This document shows positions 1-7,246 of a stretch of DNA of 18,411 bases, piece by piece (position 1 is the stretch's first letter; each line of letters starts with the position of its first letter). Below the pieces are notes generated by a model. The model ran no database searches, was not told the DNA's origin, and saw nothing but the letters and a program-made list of their open reading frames with translations. Both the position numbers and the translations under genes were made by a program. This stretch comes from Treponema sp. (GTDB lineage: Bacteria > Spirochaetota > Spirochaetia > Treponematales > Treponemataceae), in assembly GCA_012513125.1 (NCBI GenBank), contig JAAZCS010000082.1, forward strand, positions 1-18,411. Reading direction: 5' to 3'.

Positions 1-1115
1 AAGAATCAGATGATGAAAATGATGAAGCAGCAATTGCTGAAGAAATGCGCTTGGCAAGAGAAATGGCTGAGAACTTGGGAATTGATTATGACAAATATGT
101 TGATAAACATAATGTTATAGAACAAGCAAATTCAGAAAACTATATAAATGTAAATAATTATTCACAATATACATATAATCAAAAAGCTGAACAAAATCAT
201 GCTGTTGCAATTATTGGTTGGGATGACAATTATTCAGCATCAAATTTTCTTGAAAATCATCAGCCACCTGCAGATGGAGCTTGGATTATTAGAAACAGCT
301 GGGGTTCACAGTATGGAAATAAGGGATATTTCTATCTTTCTTATTATGACAAAACAATTTGTTTGCCAGAATCATTTGATTTTGTAGTTTCAAATATAGA
401 TAATCATACAAGTCTAGTAGATATCATGGGTTATGATTATATGCAAGCTTCTGCTATAAGTTCTGTTCAAGTAAAAGATAAAGCAAAAATGGCAAATATT
501 TTTAATATTGAGAATGATAGTGTAATTAGTTATATAAGTATGATGACAACAGGACTTGATACTAACGTGATTGCAGAAGTATATCTCTTAAACAAAAATG
601 CAAAATCTCCAGTTGATGGAAAACTTTTAGATATAGTTTCTAAAGATTATCAATTTGGAGGATATCATAGAATAGCATTAAACTATAACTATGTAATTCC
701 GGCTGGTTCTAAAATAAGTGTTGTTCAATCTCAGTGTACAGAAACTACAGAAGGTTGGCAGTATGATGTTTCGTATACAGTTGGAACGAATCAGAAATAT
801 CAAGAGGCACAGAATATTTTTGAGACAAATCCAAATTTTCAAGTTAGAAGTTGGACAGAAGGTAAAATAGGAAAAAATGAAAGTTTTATTTTTATAGATG
901 GAAAATGGGTTGATTGGAGTAGTGTAATTGAACAGTTAAAAACTGAAAGTTTAGCAGCAACCTATCTTTCATATGATAATTTAAATATGAAACTTTATGC
1001 ATATCCAAAGGATGAAATAGAACAAATTCATAAATTACAAAAACCAGAGTCGTTTAATGGTGTAAAAGCAAGAGTTTGTGATGAATGTGGTTATACGCTT
1101 ATTCAACAAAAATAA
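1..1115 (+). CDS. C1 (papain-like) cysteine peptidase with lectin-like C-terminal region, 5' end outside window
   Basis: This is the C-terminal part of a probable secreted or surface cysteine protease. The reading frame is open to the left edge (first full codon at 3), so the ATG at 45 is not the true start and the catalytic Cys lies outside. The active-site His is in [10 protein letters not shown] (codon 198-200) and the active-site Asn in [11 protein letters not shown] (codon 294-296), the usual order for family C1. The roughly 200 residues after YFYLSYYD match my recollection of the lectin-like domain that follows C1 domains in clostridial and treponemal proteases. An acidic stretch ([10 protein letters not shown]) precedes the His region. 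The protein ends in [15 protein letters not shown], which resembles one rubredoxin or zinc knuckle. An 8-bp inverted repeat covers the stop codon. The family call is firm; substrate and location are not visible. Confidence 0.88.
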   Translation, partial: ESDDENDEAAIAEEMRLAREMAENLGIDYDKYVDKHNVIEQANSENYINVNNYSQYTYNQKAEQNHAVAIIGWDDNYSASNFLENHQPPADGAWIIRNSWGSQYGNKGYFYLSYYDKTICLPESFDFVVSNIDNHTSLVDIMGYDYMQASAISSVQVKDKAKMANIFNIENDSVISYISMMTTGLDTNVIAEVYLLNKNAKSPVDGKLLDIVSKDYQFGGYHRIALNYNYVIPAGSKISVVQSQCTETTEGWQYDVSYTVGTNQKYQEAQNIFETNPNFQVRSWTEGKIGKNESFIFIDGKWVDWSSVIEQLKTESLAATYLSYDNLNMKLYAYPKDEIEQIHKLQKPESFNGVKARVCDECGYTLIQQK

Positions 1116-1120
1116 GCGTA
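1094..1120. repeat. 8-bp inverted repeat spanning a stop codon, possible weak terminator
   Basis: The arms tacgctta (1094-1101) and taagcgta (1113-1120) are perfectly complementary around an 11-nt loop, and the TAA of the peptidase gene lies in the right arm. No T-run follows on either strand, so intrinsic termination is doubtful. It sits between two convergent genes and might protect the 3' end of the mRNA. Confidence 0.4.
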
Positions 1121-1138
1121 ATGTTGACAGTTGACTTT

Positions 1139-2365
1139 CTATTTTGAATATCCAAGGGCTACGATTGTAAATCCTAAGTCCTTGGAATCATCTTGCATTT
1201 TAATCTGAACAGAATGCTTGGCTGACACTTTTTCATCAATAATCAACTCGAATAGGCAATTTCCCCAGCCGTTATTTTTTGAACAATCAAAAGTTTTGAT
1301 ATATTTTCCATCAATAAATAAATCTGCTTTTCCAAATTTCACATTACTATATTGAGAATTTTCTTTATAAACCAAAATTAGATTCTTACAATTAATTTCA
1401 AGATTAAAACTATCATTGCTATTTCCAGGTTTGTGATACCAATTGAAAGGAAAATTACTTTGTTTTGTTTTTTGTAAATATTGAGTTTGTGAATCGATAC
1501 TATTAAAACCACCTGAAGTAATTTTTACGTCCTGATTGTCTGAAAGAATCTGTTTAAAACCGAATAAATTTGATTCAAGATAGCTTTTTGTGGGAATAGC
1601 TGGCTTTTCGTTTTGTTTGTTTTTGTTCGTTTGATTTAGTAATTGCATAAGACAATCAGCTACTAACTCATGACCTTCTTTTGTTGGATGAACAATATCT
1701 GTATAGAAATCTTTTTCATTAATGGTTTTGTTGTTTATACTCTTGTTCACAATGTTTAAAATGCTTATTTGAGGTATATTATAATAATTAGCAATAGGAA
1801 TCATTTGATTTTGTGTATTTCCATATGTTGCCGCCGAATACAGTATGATAATTGCCGTGTTTGGATTATTAGTTAGTGCGTCGTGAATTAATGCTTCAAA
1901 GCCACGTTGATGGGTTTGTTCTCCGCCATCATTAACAGCGAATTCAATTATCAATAAATCTGGATTTTGTTTTAATACTTTTGTAACATCTTGTTCATAT
2001 CTTACTAACCCAATTGGAGAAGGAGTACCACTTAATCCAGCACCATCAAAAAAGATATTTTTTCCATTATCTTTAGTAAATTGAGTTCGAATTTTTCTGT
2101 TGAATTGATAAGCGTAACCATCTGTAAATAATGCAGGACCAGCCCCTTCTGTGACAGAACCACCTAGTGCAGCGATAGAGACCTTTTCTCCTTTTTTTAT
2201 CTTATCTAAAAATAATTTTAAGTTGTAATTATTACCATAAGATAAAATTGATTCCTGAAGTAACGCGGAATAGTCTTTATCAGACATATTAGAAATATGC
2301 TTAGTTTGTGAATAAGCAGAAGAAAAAATAAAAATGCTAAAAATGAAGATAAAAATCTTTTTCAT
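1139..2365 (-). CDS. Secreted SGNH/GDSL-family hydrolase (probable esterase)
   Basis: This is a 408-aa exported esterase-like protein. Residues 1-19 form a signal peptide: MKK, a hydrophobic Phe/Ile core, then SSAYSQ. The SGNH blocks are in order. Block I is GGSVTEG with nucleophile Ser70, block II is around Gly108, block III is AVND (Asn145, with Ala in place of the usual Gly), and block V is DIVHP (Asp223 and His226). From about residue 260 there is a second, probably beta-rich domain ending in FTIVALGYSK that may bind carbohydrate; I do not recognise its family. It starts 18 nt after the stop of the pyrK-pyrD gene, with AGGA upstream of the ATG, so it is probably the last gene of that transcript. 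Deacetylation of plant polysaccharide is a plausible role but is not shown by the sequence. Confidence 0.85.
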   Translation of the reverse strand: MKKIFIFIFSIFIFSSAYSQTKHISNMSDKDYSALLQESILSYGNNYNLKLFLDKIKKGEKVSIAALGGSVTEGAGPALFTDGYAYQFNRKIRTQFTKDNGKNIFFDGAGLSGTPSPIGLVRYEQDVTKVLKQNPDLLIIEFAVNDGGEQTHQRGFEALIHDALTNNPNTAIIILYSAATYGNTQNQMIPIANYYNIPQISILNIVNKSINNKTINEKDFYTDIVHPTKEGHELVADCLMQLLNQTNKNKQNEKPAIPTKSYLESNLFGFKQILSDNQDVKITSGGFNSIDSQTQYLQKTKQSNFPFNWYHKPGNSNDSFNLEINCKNLILVYKENSQYSNVKFGKADLFIDGKYIKTFDCSKNNGWGNCLFELIIDEKVSAKHSVQIKMQDDSKDLGFTIVALGYSK

Positions 2366-2383
2366 AAAAAAACGTCCTATTGA

Positions 2384-4156
2384 TTAGTTGTGGGCAATTC
2401 CACAGATTTCATTAATATTGTTATAACCTTTTTGTTTCATAAAGGAAGATAAACCATCGATTATTTGAATCATTGAATATGGATTTGCAAAAGTATTTGT
2501 TCCAACTTGGATAGCTGTTGCTCCGGCCATAATAAATTCAACTGCATCCTGCCATGTGGCAATTCCTCCAATGGCAAAAATAGGTACACGTTTATCTTCA
2601 GGTAAAGAATTGATGGCTTCATATAATTCCCAAATTAGGCGAACAGCTATAGGTCTAACTGCGGGACCACCAAAACCAGCTTTTATTTTGTCAAAAACTG
2701 GTTTTCCTTTATCAATATCTATTGCTATTCCCTGAAAAGAATTGCATAGAGAGATTCCATCAGCACCAGATTCAATACATTTTAGTGCGACGGAATTAAT
2801 ATCTTTTGCCTGTGGAGTTAGTTTTACAAGAAGAGGTTTAGAGATTTCTTTTCGAACGGCTTTTACAACTGTTTCTGCTGCTTCGCATGTCATTCCAAAA
2901 GCGGCACCACCTGCAGAAACATTTGGACAAGAAATATTCAGTTCAATTACAGGTACTTTTGTTTTTTCTAGAAGTTTTGCACCTTCAACATAAGATTCTA
3001 AATCTGAGCCAGATAAATTTGCAATTGTTGTCGGTTTAAAACTTAACATCATTGGCAATTCATTTTGAATAAAGTGAGGAATTCCGGGGTTTTGCAAACC
3101 AATTGAATTCAATAGTCCGGAAGGTGTTTCCCAAAGACGAATACCATCATTTCCCTGTCGACTTTCCAAAGTTAAACCTTTTGATGAAATTCCACCGAGT
3201 TTATTAATATCAATAACAGTTGAATATTCTGAACCGAATCCAAACGTTCCTGATGAAGCAATAACTGGATTGTTAAACTTTACATTTTTAAGCGAAAAAC
3301 TTAAATCTGGATCCTTTTGAAGAGGTTGTTTTTTTGAAGAAGAGTTTGGTTTTGGAAAAATCAGTATTTTTGAATCAAATACAGGTCCTTCTTTGCAACA
3401 TCTTTTCTTGCCTTCTGTTGTGTCAATTGAACAACCAAGACAAACCCCAACACCGCATGCCATTCTTGCTTCCATGCTAAGATAACATTGAATATTCATC
3501 TTTTCGCAAATATTTTTGACATATGACAGCATAGGTGAAGGCCCACAAGCAAAAACTTCAGAGTAGTTTTTTTCTTTTATAAGTTCTTCAGTAAAACAGG
3601 CAGAGAGCATTCCATGAATTCCTTCACTTCCGTCATCTGTTGTTATGAATAAATTGTTTGGTTCTATATTCTCTAATCCATATTTGCCACTTTTGAATGA
3701 GGCAAAAAAATCATATGATTTAGGTGTTAGATTTTCTGCAAATCCTGCAACTGGAGCAACTCCAATTCCTCCACCTATTATTGCAACTTTTTTATCTGAT
3801 TGAGGTTTTTGAAAAGTATTTCCTAAAGGTCCTAATAAATTAATTTTGTCATCAACTTCCAAATCGCATAATTCTTGAGTTCCTTTACCTTTTACTAGAA
3901 TTAAAAACTGAATTTCTAAATTATTTTGTTTTCTCTCAGCATGAAATACGCTTATTGGTCTTCCTAGTAGAACATTGCTTTTTACAGAATGAAGCATATA
4001 AAATTGTCCAGGAAGAGGGCAATTGTTTGTTTCATGAAGAATCACTTTTAATAAAAAAACACTATTTTCTGGAATAGCATTTTTAACAACGGAACATTCA
4101 TCTACTTTTGCTTCAGCAAAAACCGGAAATGGGTAACCATTACAATCTTTAAACAT
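2384..4156 (-). CDS. Fused dihydroorotate dehydrogenase: electron-transfer subunit (PyrK) plus catalytic subunit (PyrD, class 1B)
   Basis: This 590-aa protein joins both subunits of the NAD-dependent class 1B enzyme, which oxidises dihydroorotate to orotate in pyrimidine synthesis. Residues 1 to about 265 are PyrK. They contain GRPISV (65-70, FAD), VAIIGGGIGVAP (124-135, nucleotide loop), ACGPSPML (203-210) and the 2Fe-2S ligands Cys234, Cys239, Cys242 and Cys253 or Cys254. A Ser/Lys-rich linker follows at about 268-282. PyrD then runs to the end, with ASSGTFGFG, the class 1B active-site cysteine in NISCPN (Cys410), LVKLTP, and GGIATWQDA with VGTNTF for phosphate binding. The ATG is fixed by a strong GGAGG 4 nt upstream (4161-4165). 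It lies 36 nt after pyrF. The two subunits are usually separate proteins, so the fusion is notable. Confidence 0.95.
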   Translation of the reverse strand: MFKDCNGYPFPVFAEAKVDECSVVKNAIPENSVFLLKVILHETNNCPLPGQFYMLHSVKSNVLLGRPISVFHAERKQNNLEIQFLILVKGKGTQELCDLEVDDKINLLGPLGNTFQKPQSDKKVAIIGGGIGVAPVAGFAENLTPKSYDFFASFKSGKYGLENIEPNNLFITTDDGSEGIHGMLSACFTEELIKEKNYSEVFACGPSPMLSYVKNICEKMNIQCYLSMEARMACGVGVCLGCSIDTTEGKKRCCKEGPVFDSKILIFPKPNSSSKKQPLQKDPDLSFSLKNVKFNNPVIASSGTFGFGSEYSTVIDINKLGGISSKGLTLESRQGNDGIRLWETPSGLLNSIGLQNPGIPHFIQNELPMMLSFKPTTIANLSGSDLESYVEGAKLLEKTKVPVIELNISCPNVSAGGAAFGMTCEAAETVVKAVRKEISKPLLVKLTPQAKDINSVALKCIESGADGISLCNSFQGIAIDIDKGKPVFDKIKAGFGGPAVRPIAVRLIWELYEAINSLPEDKRVPIFAIGGIATWQDAVEFIMAGATAIQVGTNTFANPYSMIQIIDGLSSFMKQKGYNNINEICGIAHN

Positions 4157-4192
4157 AAATCCTCCAAATATAGGGTTGAATATTTTTCTTAA

Positions 4193-5110
4193 CTAAATAG
4201 AAATTAAATCATTTTTTGCAATAATACTTGCTTTTGCGGCAGAATCGGCAATATCTTTTATTGTCAGCGAATTAGATAGAATTTTTTCTTGAAGATCAGA
4301 ATCCTTTTTCCAAGCACATAAAATTCCTCTTGATGAATTCACAGTTCCGCCAGCTTCTGTTAATAACGTTCTAGCTATTTTTGCAGGACCGCCTTGTGCT
4401 ACATAACCTGGAATAAGAAAAAAGACATTTTTATATGAATTTCTAATTATTTTTGCGTCTTCTTCTTCTGTGCATCCAACAACGGCACCAACTGGTGAAC
4501 AAGTTGAATCATCATAAATATCAGCATATTCATTTGCTATACTTTCAAGTTCCTGACCAACTTTATCTAAAACACGTTCGCCGGATTTTAATTCTTGTTG
4601 TTCAATATCTTTCATTCCCGGATTTGAAGTTCTAAGTAAGACGAAAATACCTTTTCCATCTTTTTCTTTTGCACAATAAGAAGTGAACGGTTTTAGAGTG
4701 TCAAAGCCCATGTATGGATTTACAGTAATTATATCGGTTTCAAAATCACCAGAAAAATGAGCTTTTGCATAAGCGTCAGCAGTTGCTGCGATATCTCCGC
4801 GTTTTATATCAGAAATGGCAATTAATCCTGATGTTTTTATTGATTTAAGAGTTTCAGCATAAACTTTTAAACCTTCTATTCCCATTGCCTCATAATAGGC
4901 AATTTGAACTTTGAAACAACAGGCACTTTTGTCTGCCACAACACGATTGATAATCTGTCTGTTATAAGTGAGAACTGCATTTGGAACCGAGCCACAATTT
5001 TTAATAATCGATTCTGGAATATATGAAGGATCTGTATCAAGTCCAACGCATAATGGACCATTTTTTACTGCTAATTCTTGTAATAATTGCATTTTATGTT
5101 TATTTATCAT
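4193..5110 (-). CDS. pyrF: Orotidine 5'-phosphate decarboxylase
   Basis: PyrF decarboxylates OMP to UMP, the last step of de novo UMP synthesis. At 305 aa it has the length of the type 2 (mycobacterial-like) group rather than the shorter E. coli type. Visible motifs are CVGLDTDPSY (21-30) and the catalytic block ISDIKRGDIAATADAY, in which Asp101, Lys103 and Asp106 form the charge network. Near the end is the phosphate-binding region LIPGYVAQGG. It is followed 36 nt later by the pyrK-pyrD fusion. The ATG at 5110 has no Shine-Dalgarno sequence, but TATAAT lies exactly 7 nt before it, so a leaderless start is likely. A second in-frame ATG (residue 7) also lacks a ribosome-binding site. Confidence 0.95.
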   Translation of the reverse strand: MINKHKMQLLQELAVKNGPLCVGLDTDPSYIPESIIKNCGSVPNAVLTYNRQIINRVVADKSACCFKVQIAYYEAMGIEGLKVYAETLKSIKTSGLIAISDIKRGDIAATADAYAKAHFSGDFETDIITVNPYMGFDTLKPFTSYCAKEKDGKGIFVLLRTSNPGMKDIEQQELKSGERVLDKVGQELESIANEYADIYDDSTCSPVGAVVGCTEEEDAKIIRNSYKNVFFLIPGYVAQGGPAKIARTLLTEAGGTVNSSRGILCAWKKDSDLQEKILSNSLTIKDIADSAAKASIIAKNDLISI

Positions 5111-5117
5111 AGTTTGA

Positions 5118-5123
5118 ATTATA
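5118..5123 (-). promoter_or_regulatory. -10 element of a pyrF promoter, predicted leaderless
   Basis: A perfect TATAAT on the minus strand (5123-5118) is followed by 7 nt and then the pyrF ATG, so transcription would start at or within a base of the initiation codon. A TG lies directly before the hexamer. No convincing -35 is seen at 16-18 nt. The 59-nt gap from the upstream gene leaves room for a separate promoter. Confidence 0.5.
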
Positions 5124-5169
5124 CAGAAGGATTATTTAATATTCTATATGATAAGAAGTAAGAACAGAA

Positions 5170-6063
5170 TTAGTTTAAAAATCCTTTAATAGTGTTTCGC
5201 ATGCCTTCAATTCCATTTGTAAAAACAGAATGAATAAAAGGTCTGGCGATAATAACTTGGTCTGCACCAAAATATAAAGCAGTTTGAACATCAATCTTTG
5301 ATCTGATTCCACCGTCAACCCAAATTTGTGAACAATAGTTTTTTAGCATTTTAGAATTTTTAAGTAAGAATTCAGAAACACTTCCAATTCTAGTTTCAAC
5401 ACGTCCGCCATGATTTGAAATGTAAACAACATCAGGTTTTACTTCTTTTACTAGTTCAATATCTTCTTGTGTAAAAATTCCTTTAATCACTAAAGGGCAG
5501 TCAAAACTTTTTCGTAGATTTTCTAATTGAAGAGGTGTTTTCTTTTCTAGGTTTACAAGTTTTCGCATTGTTAAAATATTGTATGAATCTATGTCAAATC
5601 CAATAAATTGAGCATAATCGCGGATTTTAATAATTCGTTTTTGTAGGATTTCGTCTGGATAAGGTTTTAAAAAAAATGCAGCTTTTGTGTTAATTTTTGA
5701 AATTGCATTCAGTCCGAAGTTCAATTTTTCATCGGGGTAGCCATCTCCAACGCAAAGACCAATTTTTTCATCAGAGGCAGCTTTTAAATATGGATAATAA
5801 AAATTTTCTTCTTTTGAATAACCAATATTCTCAACAGCTCCTGTTACAGGACCACATCTTAATTTTAAATTAGAAACATCAATATTTTTGAGAATTTCAA
5901 GTTGTGAAGAAGTTAGGGAATTTCTTAAAATTTGCCAACCTTCACAGTTTAGTTGGAAGTTTTTATTGTCATAAACTCCTCCTAAACCGGGTAATTCTCC
6001 AATGCAACCCAAACCATTACATTCAGGACAAAGGTGACATTTTAAATTTCCGTTAGTCGCCAA
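5170..6063 (-). CDS. FMN-dependent alpha-hydroxy-acid dehydrogenase family protein with Cys-rich N-terminus
   Basis: This 297-aa TIM-barrel flavoprotein belongs to the lactate/glycolate oxidase group. Support comes from the C-terminal half: CPLVIKGI (Lys that contacts FMN), VYISNHGGR (catalytic His and Arg), IWVDGGIR, and ALYFGADQVIIARPF (FMN phosphate site). The first 30 residues carry Cys9, Cys12, Cys15 and Cys20 in CHLCPECNGLGC followed by GELPGLGG, a block I recall from related clostridial proteins and which could bind a metal or Fe-S centre. The start is a TTG 11 nt inside the end of pfk. An in-frame TAG four codons upstream rules out anything longer, and AGG lies 8 nt before the TTG. 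Translational coupling to pfk is likely. The substrate cannot be read from sequence; lactate is the conventional guess. Confidence 0.82.
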   Translation of the reverse strand: MATNGNLKCHLCPECNGLGCIGELPGLGGVYDNKNFQLNCEGWQILRNSLTSSQLEILKNIDVSNLKLRCGPVTGAVENIGYSKEENFYYPYLKAASDEKIGLCVGDGYPDEKLNFGLNAISKINTKAAFFLKPYPDEILQKRIIKIRDYAQFIGFDIDSYNILTMRKLVNLEKKTPLQLENLRKSFDCPLVIKGIFTQEDIELVKEVKPDVVYISNHGGRVETRIGSVSEFLLKNSKMLKNYCSQIWVDGGIRSKIDVQTALYFGADQVIIARPFIHSVFTNGIEGMRNTIKGFLN

Positions 6064-7138
6064 AACAAATACCTAAATCTCTGGCAGTTTGAAGCATTAA
6101 TTCGTCTTCAGGAATGTTTTTTACTTTTCCTTCAACTTGATCTAGAGGAAAACCTGTAATTTTTCCGTTATTTACAGCAACAAGAACACCAAATTCACCA
6201 TTTTCAATAAAATCAACAGTGGCGTTTCCTAATTGTGTTGCTAAAAGAATATCATAAGGTGAAGGAGTTGCTCCTCTTTGAAGATATCCGAGAACAGATG
6301 TTCTTGTTTCTAGACCTGTTTCGGCTTCAATTTCTTTTGCAACGCGGAAACTGATAGATTGTGTCATCTCTAATCGGCTACGTTTAAAATCTTTTTTAGA
6401 AAGAGCAGCTTCTTCAACGGAAAGAGCTCCTTCTGCACAAACTACGATTGAATATTCATGACCATTTGCTTTTCTTGATAGAATATAGCTTCCAATCTTT
6501 TTAATATCATATGGAATTTCTGGAAGAAGAATTACATCTGCATTTGTTGTAACACCTGAATACAAACCAAGCCATCCAGCTTTATGACCCATAATTTCAA
6601 CAACCATAACACGATGATGACTTCTAGCAGTTGTTTTTATAGCTTCAATTCCTGAAGATGCAATATCAATTGCTGAATGAAAACCGAACGATTCATCTGT
6701 TCCCCATATATCATTATCAATTGTTTTTGGTAAACCGATTACAGGTAGTCCTTCTTTTGATAATAAAGAAGCAGTGGAATTTGTGCCGTTTCCACCGAGG
6801 CAAACCAATACATCAAGTTTATTTTTTTTGAATGTTTCTTTAATTGAATCAACAGCATATAATTTTTTTTGTGGATTTATTGTTTGATTTTTGAAAGGTT
6901 TTTCCCTTGAAGTGCCAAGAATAGTGCCACCTAAATTGATTAGTGAATCAAAGTCTAGAGTTTTCATATCAATAAAATTGTTGTTTTCTAAACCGATATA
7001 ACCATCTTTAAAACCAATAATATTAGCATTAAAACGTTTTTGTGCAGTTATGCATAATGATCGAATTGCAGCATTTAAACCAGGTGCGTCTCCGCCAGAT
7101 GTTAAAATACCAATATTTTTTACAGTTGTGTTCTTCAT
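6053..7138 (-). CDS. pfkA: 6-phosphofructokinase (PfkA family)
   Basis: This 361-aa enzyme should phosphorylate fructose 6-phosphate in glycolysis. Motifs are ILTSGGDAPGLNAAIR (11-26), GTSREKPF (76-83), GGNGT (115-119), PKTIDND (137-143, catalytic base Asp141), MGHKAGWLGLYSG (fructose 6-phosphate site), and RTSVLGYLQRGATPSPYD. Gly118 (E. coli position 104) argues for ATP over pyrophosphate, because PPi enzymes have Asp there. Lys138 (E. coli 124) is the residue of PPi and 'group III' enzymes. Asn117 replaces the usual Mg-binding Asp103. The phosphoryl donor should therefore be treated as open, with ATP favoured. It heads the minus-strand gene string and overlaps the next gene by 11 nt. There is no Shine-Dalgarno sequence, and a perfect extended -10 lies 7 nt before the ATG. 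Confidence 0.93.
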   Translation of the reverse strand: MKNTTVKNIGILTSGGDAPGLNAAIRSLCITAQKRFNANIIGFKDGYIGLENNNFIDMKTLDFDSLINLGGTILGTSREKPFKNQTINPQKKLYAVDSIKETFKKNKLDVLVCLGGNGTNSTASLLSKEGLPVIGLPKTIDNDIWGTDESFGFHSAIDIASSGIEAIKTTARSHHRVMVVEIMGHKAGWLGLYSGVTTNADVILLPEIPYDIKKIGSYILSRKANGHEYSIVVCAEGALSVEEAALSKKDFKRSRLEMTQSISFRVAKEIEAETGLETRTSVLGYLQRGATPSPYDILLATQLGNATVDFIENGEFGVLVAVNNGKITGFPLDQVEGKVKNIPEDELMLQTARDLGICFGD

Positions 7139-7145
7139 AAAAAAA

Positions 7146-7174
7146 ATTATAACAGTAAAAATATAAATTGAAAA
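7146..7174 (-). promoter_or_regulatory. Promoter of the pfk gene string, predicted leaderless
   Basis: On the minus strand TTTTCA (7174-7169) is followed by a 17-nt spacer and then TATAAT (7151-7146). A TG one base upstream makes it an extended -10 (TGTTATAAT). Seven T residues separate the hexamer from the pfk ATG at 7138, which puts the start of transcription at the initiation codon. This is the best promoter in the window. Confidence 0.65.
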
Positions 7175-7206
7175 CTATTTTAGAAATTATTCACTTTCAT
7201 AATTCT

Positions 7207-7219
7207 TTAGTTAAACTAA
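7207..7219. promoter_or_regulatory. Small palindrome in the pfk-ftsK divergent region
   Basis: TTAGTT and AACTAA flank a single A (7207-7219). The element covers the expected -35 region of ftsK, 28 nt before its ATG. It may be an operator, but 6-bp arms in AT-rich DNA are weak evidence. Confidence 0.2.
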
Positions 7220-7233
7220 GATTTTAAAAGTCC

Positions 7234-7239
7234 GATAAT
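7234..7239 (+). promoter_or_regulatory. -10 element before ftsK, predicted leaderless
   Basis: GATAAT (5 of 6 to consensus) lies 7 nt before the ftsK ATG, the same spacing as for pfk on the other strand. There is no Shine-Dalgarno sequence. The -35 at 17 nt (TTAAAC) is poor. Confidence 0.4.
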
Positions 7240-7246
7240 TATAGAT

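Noticed and set aside
45..1115. ATG at 45 as the start of the cysteine peptidase
   Set aside because: The frame is open back to the window edge and the catalytic Cys must lie upstream, so this is an internal Met.
1122..1133. Direct repeat TTGACAGTTGAC resembling -35 elements
   Set aside because: It lies between two convergent gene ends with no gene to drive and no -10 at the right distance.
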